From JBCCCJ01 sp039029315 (GTDB lineage Bacteria > Bacteroidota > Bacteroidia > J057), in assembly GCA_039029315.1 (NCBI GenBank), contig JBCCGK010000012.1, positions 1 to 64,000 of the forward strand: a stretch of 64,000 nucleotides of DNA. The letters run 5' to 3'. Within the stretch, counting starts at the first letter, position 1. Each line of letters opens with the position of its first letter. Below the pieces are notes generated by a model, which saw only the letters and a list, made by a program, of their open reading frames with translations, was not told where the DNA came from and did no database searches. A program made the position numbers and the translations under genes. Shown piece after piece: positions 9,258-17,997 of the stretch.

Positions 9258-11606
9258 TTATAGTGCTCTCATGGCACCTCTAAGTTCTGAAAATGAAGTT
9301 TCAGTTACTTGTCGAATTCGCGCGAGTAATCCAGCCAGTTCTCCGACATTCTCCCGAGATTTGGTAATGGTTTCCACACGAATAATGCTGTCTTTGATAT
9401 CATCAATTCCCATGAAGGCTACCGAACTTTTCAATTTATGAGCAGTTTTTCCCAGATCAGGATACTCCTGACCTGCCAATTGAGCATCCATGGTATCTAG
9501 CATGGCAGGGGTTGTTTCCAAAAATTTCTGAATGGTTTTGCGAATAATCATACCATCTCCCCCTGAAATTTCCTTCAAATAAGATAGATTTACATAATTG
9601 GTAGACTCCATACTTGTTTCTGTCATTAACCCTCCTTGGACGGAATGAACTACAGATCCATTCGACGATTTTGTCTGCAGGTTCTGTCTTGGCCTTCCAA
9701 GCGTATGTTGTACGATTTTAGAAAATAAATTGCGCGTTTCTATCGGTTTAGAGACATAATCGTCCATGCCGACCTGAAGACATTCATCATCACTGCCAGA
9801 AAACGCGTTGGCGGTCAAGGCAATGATGGGAATATCACTTTTGGGCGGCTGCATCTGTTTTCGAATATATCTCGTAGCCTCATACCCGTTCATCACAGGC
9901 ATTTGTACATCCATCAAAACCAAATCATATCCTTTTTCTTCCAATCTTTCGATGCCTTCCCTTCCATTGTTTGCAATGTCCAGTTCGATGCCCCAATCAC
10001 TCAACAATTTTTGGGTGACGACTTGATTCAATGGATGATCCTCAATCAGCAGGACATTGAGTCCCGCCAGTTGAGTAGAGTTGATTTGAGTGGTTTGGGC
10101 ATCTCCTTCTTCTCCTTCTGCTGTGTTAAATCCCAATTCGAAAAAGAATCTGGACCCTTTTCCGACTTCACTCTCAACAGACACATTCCCGCCCTGAAGA
10201 CGGATCAGCTGTCGGACAATGGTCAATCCCAATCCTGTTCCTCCTTGTCTTTGGTTGGCTTCGGTGTCCAACTGCTGAAAGCTATCAAAAATGACTTTGA
10301 GTTTGTCATGCGGGATGCCTATTCCGGTATCTTTGACATCAAACTCAATGATCACTCTTCCTACCTCTCTTCGCTTAAAGGTAGCCCCCACCGTGATTGT
10401 CCCCTGGCTAGTGAATTTGATAGCATTTCCTACCAGATTGAGAATGATTTGAGTCAGCCGAACTGTATCCCCTATGACAAATTCAGGAATTTGCCCATCG
10501 ATCTCCCGTTCCAGTTCTATGCCTTTCTCCAAAGCTGACGCTTCCATCATATCCAAAATCGACTCAAAGACCCTTGCGATGCTAAAGGTATCTGAGCTAA
10601 AATCAATTTTGCCGGCTTCTATTTTGGACAAGTCCAGGATATCATTGACAACGGCGAGGAGGGTCTCTCCTGCTGTCTTGATGGCTGAGAGGTATTCGCG
10701 CTGATTGGGATTCAGCGGAGTCTCCAATAGCATATCTGTCAGCAGCAGAATAGGATTGAGGGGGGTTCTAATTTCATGGCTGGTCTTGGCCAGAAACTCT
10801 TGCCTCAATTTTGCAGCCTTTTTGGCCAGTTCTTTTTCTCTTTCCAGATCTTCTACCTTCTTTCTATCGGTAATGTCTTGAATGGTTCCCACAATGCTCA
10901 CAGCATGCCCTTCCTGATTGAGTTGGACCTGCCCCTGAAGGATGATATATTTGGTTCGATGCTCATCAAAAAAGATCTGATGGGTAACTTTGAAGGGAGA
11001 TCCATCCCGAACTGCTTGCTGAAACGAAACAGCAATTTTTTTCTGGTCTTCCACATGAGATGCCAGGATATAGTCTTCAAAGGTTAAGAATTTTCTACCG
11101 GGTTCTAATTCAAAGATTTTTGCTAGTTGGGGTGAAGAAATAAACTCATTGGTTTCCAGATCAACCCGCCAATTCCCGACCTTGGCCAACTCCTGTGCTT
11201 GTTCCAGGTTTCGGAACATTTGTTTGCGCTCAATGGCATAGGTGATTGACCTGCTTAGCACTTGACCGCTCAGATCGTGTTTTTCCAGAAAGTCCTGCGC
11301 ACCGATCCCAACGGCTTTTCGCCCCATTTCCTTATCCTGCATCCCTGTCAATACGATAATAGGAAATTCGGAGAACTCGTCATTCAAACGCTCGAATGTT
11401 GCCAATCCCATGCTATCTGGTAGTCCCAGATCCAACAGAATGGCATCGATGTGTTCGGACCGAAGAATTTGTTTCCCTTCTTCCAAAGTTTCACAAAAAG
11501 TCAAACGATATCTCCATGGATCAATTTCCCGAAAATATTCCTCAATCAGACGAATATCTCCCAGATTGTCTTCAATGAGCAGTATGTGAATCTTTGGGAT
11601 TGGCAC
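9258..11606 (-). CDS. hybrid sensor histidine kinase: REC-PAS-HisKA-HATPase-REC-Hpt
   Basis: A 782-residue cytoplasmic phosphorelay protein with no membrane segment. Domains in order: an N-terminal receiver (about 5-120, with DAILLDLGLPDS); a PAS domain (about 135-245); HisKA with the phospho-accepting His in TSHEIRTPLNP (about 275); a HATPase domain with N-box NLVGNAIKF and G-box GTGLGL; a second receiver (about 525-640, phospho-site in LVLMDVQMPVMNG); and an Hpt domain with HKLKSS (about 710). It starts with GTG at 11606, which overlaps the stop of the upstream response regulator by one base (TAGTG), implying translational coupling. The relay partner is likely the regulator encoded just upstream. 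Confidence 0.9.
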   Translation of the reverse strand: MPIPKIHILLIEDNLGDIRLIEEYFREIDPWRYRLTFCETLEEGKQILRSEHIDAILLDLGLPDSMGLATFERLNDEFSEFPIIVLTGMQDKEMGRKAVGIGAQDFLEKHDLSGQVLSRSITYAIERKQMFRNLEQAQELAKVGNWRVDLETNEFISSPQLAKIFELEPGRKFLTFEDYILASHVEDQKKIAVSFQQAVRDGSPFKVTHQIFFDEHRTKYIILQGQVQLNQEGHAVSIVGTIQDITDRKKVEDLEREKELAKKAAKLRQEFLAKTSHEIRTPLNPILLLTDMLLETPLNPNQREYLSAIKTAGETLLAVVNDILDLSKIEAGKIDFSSDTFSIARVFESILDMMEASALEKGIELEREIDGQIPEFVIGDTVRLTQIILNLVGNAIKFTSQGTITVGATFKRREVGRVIIEFDVKDTGIGIPHDKLKVIFDSFQQLDTEANQRQGGTGLGLTIVRQLIRLQGGNVSVESEVGKGSRFFFELGFNTAEGEEGDAQTTQINSTQLAGLNVLLIEDHPLNQVVTQKLLSDWGIELDIANNGREGIERLEEKGYDLVLMDVQMPVMNGYEATRYIRKQMQPPKSDIPIIALTANAFSGSDDECLQVGMDDYVSKPIETRNLFSKIVQHTLGRPRQNLQTKSSNGSVVHSVQGGLMTETSMESTNYVNLSYLKEISGGDGMIIRKTIQKFLETTPAMLDTMDAQLAGQEYPDLGKTAHKLKSSVAFMGIDDIKDSIIRVETITKSRENVGELAGLLARIRQVTETSFSELRGAMRAL

Positions 11607-12037
11607 TATACTTTATGGGTGGGGAGTTTTACGACGTTAAACCAAAAATTTTCTATGCTTTTGACAACATCTATGAACTGATTGATGTCAACAGGCTTGG
11701 TGATATAACAGTTGGCATGAAGTTGATAACTTTTCAGGATATCTTGTTCAGCCTCTGAGGTTGTCAAAACGACAACTGGAATCATCTTTAGATGCGGATT
11801 TTCCTTGATCTCAGCCAGCACCTCCCTGCCATCTTTTCTAGGCAAATTCAAATCTAGAAAAATGATATCTGGCACTTCAGCCTCAGCATATTGGCCTTTA
11901 CGGGAGAGATAAAGAATTGCTTCCTCCCCATCAGGAACGACTCTTAGCTGCAAGTTGTGACTTAGATTGCCCTCTTTCAAGGCTTCTTGAGTAAGGCGAA
12001 CATCACCTGGATTGTCCTCTACCAACAAAATGTTCAT
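11606..12037 (-). CDS. single-domain response regulator (Rcp1/CheY-like)
   Basis: A 143-residue stand-alone receiver: acidic pocket LLVEDNPGD, phospho-acceptor Asp in IIFLDLNLPRKDG, Thr/Ser in VVLTTSEAE, and conserved Lys in YITKPVD. The long insert after helix 1 and the FWF C-terminus are typical of the Rcp1-like group that pairs with bacteriophytochrome-type or PAS kinases. There is no DNA-binding output, so it probably passes phosphate to the downstream Hpt/hybrid kinase. The candidate promoter at 12062-12096 lies just upstream. Confidence 0.9.
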   Translation of the reverse strand: MNILLVEDNPGDVRLTQEALKEGNLSHNLQLRVVPDGEEAILYLSRKGQYAEAEVPDIIFLDLNLPRKDGREVLAEIKENPHLKMIPVVVLTTSEAEQDILKSYQLHANCYITKPVDINQFIDVVKSIENFWFNVVKLPTHKV

Positions 12038-12061
12038 AAATTCTCATAGTTTCATTCCTTA

Positions 12062-12096
12062 CAAATATACAAAGCCATCTTCAAAATCATGTCCAA
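12062..12096 (-). promoter_or_regulatory. candidate promoter of the response-regulator/kinase operon
   Basis: On the minus strand TATATTTG (12069-12062) matches TAnnTTTG, with a TTG at 12096-12094 placed 24 nt upstream, one base longer than the usual 17-23 nt. The start of transcription would lie near 12055, about 18 nt from the ATG. Confidence 0.45.
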
Positions 12097-12414
12097 CATG
12101 ACTCAATCTCTCAATACTTTTCATTTTCAAAAAGAAGCAGACTTGATGCTAAGAACAGATAGGGTTATCCTTTGTAAACTTTGCCTTTTTGTAGGAACAA
12201 AAAAATTCACTGGCGAGAACTTCCTTACATCACTATTTATTGTTTTGGAATAATTGCATTGTATACATACTCTCCCATAAGCTCTTTTGGGGCTTATTTC
12301 GGATAAAGGGGAAAGCAAAAATTCTACCCAATGGCCCAGATTTCTTTCACTCCAAATGAAAATCATGTCCTTTCTATATGGGACATTCTTCCAAAATATT
12401 GATCAAAAAGGAAC

Positions 12415-12444
12415 AACCCCACCGCTGAAATCAGCAGTGGGGTT
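12415..12444 (-). terminator. terminator of the Bax-inhibitor-1 gene
   Basis: A 13 bp stem (AACCCCACTGCTG / CAGCGGTGGGGTT on the minus strand, one U-G pair) with a 4 nt loop is followed by GTTCCTTTTT. It lies 33 bp after the stop codon at 12478. Confidence 0.8.
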
Positions 12445-12477
12445 GAAATATTTTGAAGAAAGGAATTTCTCTCAATC

Positions 12478-13194
12478 CTAATCACGTCCTCCAAAAATTC
12501 GAAGCAGAAAGAGGAAGAGGTTGATAAAGTCCAGATATAAGGTTAGGGCTCCCATCAAGGCGACCTTCTTCGCACCTTCTGTTGTAGGATCAACATTGGC
12601 TCCAATGATTTTCAATTTCTGCATATCGTAGGCTGTCAACCCACAGAAGATCAATACACCGGCAATGGAAATGATCCAGTCCAAACCGGAAGAGGCCAGG
12701 AAGATATTCACCACAGATGCGATAATCAACCCGATCAATGCCATGAACAAAATCGATCCAAACTTACTCAGATCCACCTTTGTTGTATATCCAACGACTG
12801 CCATTGCACCGAAGGTTCCGGCGGTGATAAAAAATACCCGGAATATGGTTCCCAAATCAAAGACAAAAAAGATAAAAGCCAGACTTATCCCATTGATTAA
12901 GGAGTAGACGGCGAAGGCTATACTGGCATTTGTAAAGCTCATCTTATGAACCCGGGCAGATAAGAAAATAACCACTGCCAATGGGGCAAACAACACGATG
13001 TAATAGGTAAAACCCGAATAGAAAAATTGCACCAATGCTGGATTCGTCCCCACATACCAGGCTGCCATCGCAGTAATGGCCAAACCAATCCCCATAGTTG
13101 CGAAAACCTGACGCAGAAAATCACTCACTGCACCGGTTTCAACGAAAGCTCGCTCCCGTTCTGGTGAGCGAATCTCTTCATAGTACTTGCTCAT
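12478..13194 (-). CDS. Bax inhibitor-1/YccA family membrane protein
   Basis: A 238-residue integral membrane protein with about seven hydrophobic helices and the BI-1 family signature near the C-terminus (ISIAGVLIFCGLTAYDMQKLK), ending in a short basic tail after LFLFLLRIF. The family (UPF0005; bacterial YccA/YbhL, BsYetJ) includes pH-sensitive calcium leak channels and FtsH-interacting proteins; which applies here is not visible. The gene stands alone with its own terminator and is divergent from the acyltransferase gene. The ATG at 13194 is clear. Confidence 0.92.
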   Translation of the reverse strand: MSKYYEEIRSPERERAFVETGAVSDFLRQVFATMGIGLAITAMAAWYVGTNPALVQFFYSGFTYYIVLFAPLAVVIFLSARVHKMSFTNASIAFAVYSLINGISLAFIFFVFDLGTIFRVFFITAGTFGAMAVVGYTTKVDLSKFGSILFMALIGLIIASVVNIFLASSGLDWIISIAGVLIFCGLTAYDMQKLKIIGANVDPTTEGAKKVALMGALTLYLDFINLFLFLLRIFGGRD

Positions 13195-13268
13195 TTTTTT
13201 ATTTTACTTGTTTTTTATTTCCAAACACTCCTCTAATATACGATATTTTCTGAAAATTGATACAGACT

Positions 13269-14477
13269 ATGACTACTACCTCCCCCTCATCTACCCGCCT
13301 TCTGTCATTAGATGTTTTTCGCGGATTGACCATCGCAGGCATGATCATCGTGAATGATCCTGGTGACTGGAATCATGTGTATGCCCCTCTGCTTCACGCT
13401 GATTGGCATGGCATAACCCCCACTGATTTTGTATTCCCTTTCTTCCTCTTTATTGTTGGTGTCTCTATTGCATTGGCCTATTCCAAACGCTTACAGGCAC
13501 AGCAGGCACCCAATACGATGATCCCAAAAATCCTGAAAAGGACGGGCATCATTTTTGGTTTGGGGCTATTTTTAGCACTGTTTCCCAATTTCAATTTTGG
13601 ACAACTCAGGATTCCAGGCGTTCTGCAACGTATCGCCCTGGTCTTTCTCGCTTGTTCCTTTCTCTTTCTCTATACAGATTGGCGCAAACAAGCCCAGATC
13701 GGGATCGGTCTGCTGGCGGCATATTGGCTACTTATGGCTGTGATTCCTGTCCCTGTAGATGCTGTGATCCAAACTGCTCTTGAGACGGGGCATATCCCTG
13801 CCAAATCTGGCATGATTCCGGTGGATGGCATCAGACAGATTTCAAGTGGATTCATTTCGGCAAATCTGGAACCGGGAACCAATATGGAAGCCTGGGTTGA
13901 TCGGCATCTGGTTCCCCTCAGATTGTATCAAACTTCCTGGGACCCTGAAGGCCTGTTGAGTACTCTACCATCTATTGTTACTGGGATTCTGGGCATGTTG
14001 GCTGGACATATTCTCTTATCTGATAAAGACAAACAACAAAAGACCCTTTGGCTAATGCTGGGAGGCTTTCTGGCTATGAGTGTCGGGAATGTATGGGACT
14101 GGTTTTTTCCCTTCAACAAAAATCTTTGGTCCAATTCCTTTGTGATGTACACAGGAGGGCTTGCATGTATGACCCTGGGAGCGCTCTATTGGTTCATAGA
14201 TGTATTGGGCTATCAAAAAGGCACCTTTGTCGGCAAGGTATTCGGTGCCAATGCCATTACGGCCTATGTGCTTCATGGGATGCTGTTTCGCCTCTTTGAC
14301 ATTCCATTGGGAAGTGGAGAAGGGGCCATGAGTTTGAAATCAGGCTATCTGAGTATCTGGAACGCGCTTAGCCTGAGTCCTGAGACGGTTTCCTTGATTT
14401 GGGCCTTGACCTATACAGCGATTTGCTTCCTGCCGATTTGGTGGTTGTACAGGAAAAAGATTTTCATTAAGATTTAA
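13269..14477 (+). CDS. NagX/HGSNAT-like membrane acyltransferase (DUF5009 type)
   Basis: A 402-residue membrane protein with about ten hydrophobic segments. The N-terminal motifs RLLSLDVFRGLTIAGMIIVN and DFVFPFFLFIVGVS are diagnostic of the heparan-alpha-glucosaminide N-acetyltransferase/NagX family, which carries acetyl groups across the membrane to amino sugars. This suggests modification or salvage of glucosamine-containing glycans. An in-frame TTG at 13257 precedes the ATG at 13269, which is preferred. It is divergent from the BI-1 gene; the next gene is the hybrid regulator 118 bp downstream. Confidence 0.85.
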   Translation: MTTTSPSSTRLLSLDVFRGLTIAGMIIVNDPGDWNHVYAPLLHADWHGITPTDFVFPFFLFIVGVSIALAYSKRLQAQQAPNTMIPKILKRTGIIFGLGLFLALFPNFNFGQLRIPGVLQRIALVFLACSFLFLYTDWRKQAQIGIGLLAAYWLLMAVIPVPVDAVIQTALETGHIPAKSGMIPVDGIRQISSGFISANLEPGTNMEAWVDRHLVPLRLYQTSWDPEGLLSTLPSIVTGILGMLAGHILLSDKDKQQKTLWLMLGGFLAMSVGNVWDWFFPFNKNLWSNSFVMYTGGLACMTLGALYWFIDVLGYQKGTFVGKVFGANAITAYVLHGMLFRLFDIPLGSGEGAMSLKSGYLSIWNALSLSPETVSLIWALTYTAICFLPIWWLYRKKIFIKI

Positions 14478-14490
14478 CAAAATTCAAAGC

Positions 14491-14517
14491 TTTACGAAAG
14501 TTGGGAACTTTCGCAAA
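14491..14517. promoter_or_regulatory. 27 nt dyad between the acyltransferase gene and the hybrid regulator gene
   Basis: The perfect 8 bp arms CGAAAGTT (14495-14502) and AACTTTCG (14506-14513) around GGG extend to TTT and AAA with one mismatch. No T tract follows, so an operator or weak terminator is possible. It lies 79 bp upstream of the ATG at 14596. Confidence 0.4.
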
Positions 14518-14595
14518 ACTAATATTCCTAAGAGCAATCTTTGCAACAATGGCGATACAAGCTTATTTTAGCTAAAATTAGTCCCTTGCTAAGCG

Positions 14596-17500
14596 ATGGT
14601 CATGTTGCGTAATTATTTTTTCTCCTACCCAATCGGGTGGATTCTGTTTTTCTGTTTGTGGATGCTTTATCATCCAGGGAAGGGGTATGCGCAATTCAAT
14701 GCACAAAAAGCAGATAGTCTGGAAGCTGCACTTACAGTAGCAGAAACACCATTGGACAAGGTCAATATCCTGTTCGAACTGGAACCGCTCTATGAATATG
14801 AAGATTCAGAACGAGCCAAACGATTTTTGTTTGACGCATTGGAAATTGCTGAAGCAGAAGGCCTAATCCTTCAAATATCGAAAAGTAAAGCCACGCTGTC
14901 GAGATATTATCTGGCATCCAACAACTGGGATACTATGATCCTGCTCAATCAGCAAGGTCTGGATCTAATCAATGGTTTGGGAATGGAAGAAGCTGAGGCC
15001 AACCACCTTTCCTACCTGGGGCTTGTTGCAGAGGAGCGTGGCCAATATTCTGAAGCGATTGACTACAATACTCAGGCTTTGAGCCGAAAAATGCCAGTCA
15101 GGGGGCAAATGATCATGCATAATAACCTGGGGAACCTCTATAATAGCTTGGAATATTATGACAAAGCTCTCTTCCATCTCCTGACAGCCAAAACCCTTGC
15201 AGATAGCATTGGAAATATTTATGGCGCATCTGCCATCTCAACCAACATCGGGAACAGTTACTCAAGTTTGGGCAAACTGGCTGAAGCAAAACAATCTTTT
15301 GAACAAGCCATCGAACTCAAAGGGAAATTGGGTGATGAGTATGGGAAGATTTATGGATTATTAGGGCTCGCAGGGATCTATGCTAAAAGGAATCAATATG
15401 AATTAAGCACAAAAACATATGAAGCCTGTCTTGATATTGCCAGACAAAACGGGAATAGAAACTATGAAATTCTAACCCTGGATTGCATTGGCAACAATTA
15501 TATCAACCTGGAAGATTATGATTCCGCCATTGAGACCTACACAGACTGTCTCAGCCTGATTCAGGCTTCCGATAAGAAGGATCAATATTCAGAAGAAGCC
15601 TTTGCATACAAGGAACTCAGCTGGATATACAACAAGGAGAAGCAATATAGAAAAGCCCTGGATTTTGCTAAAAAAGCCGTCCTGGCTGCCAGAGCCATCG
15701 AAAGGGAAGTCTCTGAAGCCGAGGTCAAGGCCTTATATCAATTATCAGAGGCCTATCATTACCTGGGGCAATCAGATCTTGCCTACGAAACTATCCTTGA
15801 GCACAATATCCTCAAGGATTCTCTGGAGGCAATCAAAAACCTCAAGGAAGCCAGGACCCTGGAACTGAAATACAATGTCTCGGAGAAAGAAAAGGAAATG
15901 AGTGTGCTGGAAGCGGAAAAAAATGCTGAAATCAAAGCCCAGAAAACTACCAATCAATTTTTCTCTATTTTGGCTGGAATTGCTTTGCTTATTGCTGTTC
16001 TGCTCTTCTTCTTTCTTCGCCAACGGACCCGCCAACAAAAGCAGCTACAAATTCAGCACACACAAATCAGTGAGCAACACAGAATCATTAGCCAACAGGC
16101 CAATGAACTTCAGGAACTCGACAGCCTCAAGTCTCGCCTTTTTGCCAATGTCTCGCATGAACTCAGAACTCCGCTTACCCTGATTCTTGGACCACTGAGT
16201 TCTGCACTCAAAGAACAAGGATTGAGTAATAAGACCTCGACCTTTCTCCAACTAGCGAAACAAAATGGCCAAAAACTTCTGCAATTGATCAATGAAATCC
16301 TTGACCTCTCCAAAATGGATGCAGGCAAACTCGAATTGCAGGAACAAGCAGTCTTACTCCTTCCTTTTTTGCGCAGACTCCTTGCGCAGTTCGAATCCCA
16401 TGCCCAGGATCGAGCAGTAGAATTGCTCATCATGTTTGAACCAGATCCTTACCTCAAAATCAAGCTTGATACGCATAAATTTGAGCTCATTTTCAATAAT
16501 TTGCTTTCTAACGCGCTCAAATTCACCCCAAGAGAAGGCACAGTAAGCATAACAATCCGCCATCTAGGAAATCGCCTCGCACTCGAGGTCAAAGATACAG
16601 GACCTGGCATCCATGAAGAAGATCTGGGACATATTTTTGATCGGTTCTATCAGGCAAGTCATTCAGATAGTGGGGCAGAAGGTGGCACTGGTATCGGTCT
16701 GGCACTTTGTCATGAATATGCCCGCCTCTTTAGCGGAGAGATGCAGGTTGAAAGCACATTGGGAGAAGGGTCTCTTTTCCGCTTTCTATTTCCACTGAAA
16801 GAAATTCTGGGGGCATTTGATGAGAAAGAGTCGCCTACTGAGGTGCCTATTGTTTATGAGGAAGAAAAACCAGCCAATCTTCTGTCTGACAAGCATCTTC
16901 TTCTTGTCGAGGACAATTTTAGTCTTCGAACTTACATTCAGGCAGTTCTCAAGGATCAATATAAGATGACTACCGCTGAAAATGGCAAAGTTGCCCTGGA
17001 GCTGCTCGAGGATGCCAACTTTCAGGCATCTGTCGACCTGATCATCAGTGATGTCATGATGCCGGTCATGGATGGCTTCCAACTCCTGGATCAACTCAAG
17101 GCACATGATGTTTGGCGGTCTATTCCAGTGGTGATGCTCACGGCCAGAGCAGCGATGGCTGATAAGCTCAAGGCCCTCCGAATCGGAGTAGATGATTATA
17201 TGACCAAGCCTTTCGAGGAAGAAGAGTTGCTGGCAAGGATAGAGAATCTGCTTCGAAATGCCCAGGAAAGAAGAATCGTCAAAGAAAGTGGATTTGCGGA
17301 AGGGCCCTCAGCATCTGAAGAAGAGACAGAGCAAGAAAAGGTCATTCCGATCTCTGCTGAAGATCGAGAATGGCTCGAAAAACTGGAACAGCTCACCAAA
17401 GCATTCATTCCAAATTTTGGTTTTACGCTGGATGTTCTTGGGCATGAAATAGGCTACAGTCGTAGGCAGCTACACAGAAAGATCAAAGCCCTCACTGGCC

Positions 17501-17688
17501 TTAATCCCAATCAATACATTGTGGAAGTCAGAATGCAACAGGCCCGAATGCTCCTGGAAACACAAGGCGTCACCACTGTCAAAGCCGCTTCCTATGAGGT
17601 GGGCATGAAGGACACAAAATATTTTTCCAAGCTCTTCAAACAGCGCTTCGGCAAGTCGCCTTCTGCTTTTTTTGCGAATCCTATGTAG
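14596..17688 (+). CDS. hybrid two-component regulator: TPR-TM-HisKA-HATPase-REC-AraC
   Basis: A 1030-residue one-protein signalling system. A signal/anchor (about 5-30) leads into an all-helical TPR sensor region (about 40-420, recurring NLGNLYNSL / YGLLGLAGIYAK-like units), a transmembrane helix near 455-475, HisKA (His in VSHELRTPLTLI, about 518), HATPase (NNLLSNALKFTP; GTGIGLAL), a receiver (VEDNFSLR; Asp in DLIISDVMMPVMDG) and a C-terminal AraC helix-turn-helix (RRQLHRKIKALTGLNP; KYFSKLFKQRFGKSP). The TPR sensor replaces the Y_Y_Y/beta-propeller sensor of polysaccharide-sensing HTCS proteins. The target is probably the neighbouring secreted AbfB protein gene, whose upstream region carries direct repeats. 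Confidence 0.92.
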   Translation: MVMLRNYFFSYPIGWILFFCLWMLYHPGKGYAQFNAQKADSLEAALTVAETPLDKVNILFELEPLYEYEDSERAKRFLFDALEIAEAEGLILQISKSKATLSRYYLASNNWDTMILLNQQGLDLINGLGMEEAEANHLSYLGLVAEERGQYSEAIDYNTQALSRKMPVRGQMIMHNNLGNLYNSLEYYDKALFHLLTAKTLADSIGNIYGASAISTNIGNSYSSLGKLAEAKQSFEQAIELKGKLGDEYGKIYGLLGLAGIYAKRNQYELSTKTYEACLDIARQNGNRNYEILTLDCIGNNYINLEDYDSAIETYTDCLSLIQASDKKDQYSEEAFAYKELSWIYNKEKQYRKALDFAKKAVLAARAIEREVSEAEVKALYQLSEAYHYLGQSDLAYETILEHNILKDSLEAIKNLKEARTLELKYNVSEKEKEMSVLEAEKNAEIKAQKTTNQFFSILAGIALLIAVLLFFFLRQRTRQQKQLQIQHTQISEQHRIISQQANELQELDSLKSRLFANVSHELRTPLTLILGPLSSALKEQGLSNKTSTFLQLAKQNGQKLLQLINEILDLSKMDAGKLELQEQAVLLLPFLRRLLAQFESHAQDRAVELLIMFEPDPYLKIKLDTHKFELIFNNLLSNALKFTPREGTVSITIRHLGNRLALEVKDTGPGIHEEDLGHIFDRFYQASHSDSGAEGGTGIGLALCHEYARLFSGEMQVESTLGEGSLFRFLFPLKEILGAFDEKESPTEVPIVYEEEKPANLLSDKHLLLVEDNFSLRTYIQAVLKDQYKMTTAENGKVALELLEDANFQASVDLIISDVMMPVMDGFQLLDQLKAHDVWRSIPVVMLTARAAMADKLKALRIGVDDYMTKPFEEEELLARIENLLRNAQERRIVKESGFAEGPSASEEETEQEKVIPISAEDREWLEKLEQLTKAFIPNFGFTLDVLGHEIGYSRRQLHRKIKALTGLNPNQYIVEVRMQQARMLLETQGVTTVKAASYEVGMKDTKYFSKLFKQRFGKSPSAFFANPM

Positions 17689-17997
17689 CCTGGGCTTGTA
17701 GCCAGTTAGACATTGTCAATCCACAGAGCTCGGGAAATCGCCTACTCTGTTGCCAACCAATCCTTAGTACTCAGTCCTTTTTGAATGTTCCTTTCTCTTG
17801 AGAAAGAGGCATATGTCACATTTTTCTGCCCTGTTAGGCACATTTTTCTGCCCTATGGCATATTCTTCGCCCCTATTTGGCAAGATCTTCTGTAGTCCCC
17901 ATTGCTTGTTTTGAATCATCAATCGCAAGGCAGGTTCCACTTGTAGCGTATCCCTGCCTTCTTTTTTTCTTTTATCAACCAATTAATCCCATTTGCA
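17689..17997. other. 309 bp regulatory gap
   Basis: It holds the direct repeats at 17817-17880. No convincing terminator or consensus TAnnTTTG box was found; the 72-codon minus frame covering the repeats is a by-product of the repeat. Confidence 0.5.
17817..17880 (+). repeat. three imperfect 20-22 bp direct repeats upstream of the AbfB gene
   Basis: Copies at 17817-17838, 17839-17858 and 17859-17880 share the core CAyATTyTTCkCCCyT. They follow head to tail at about two helical turns, the spacing expected for an AraC-type regulator. They lie 118-181 bp upstream of the ATG at 17998 and 129 bp after the regulator's stop codon. Confidence 0.55.

Larger units (their letters stand above)
12038..12477. 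other. 440 bp intergenic region between two minus-strand genes
   Basis: It holds the promoter match next to 12037 and the terminator at 12415-12444. The 79-codon minus frame at 12127-12366 has no recognisable features and was not called. Confidence 0.5.

Noticed and set aside
12127..12366. 79-codon minus frame upstream of the response regulator operon
   Set aside because: No hydrophobic core, motif or plausible start; it lies between a terminator and a promoter.
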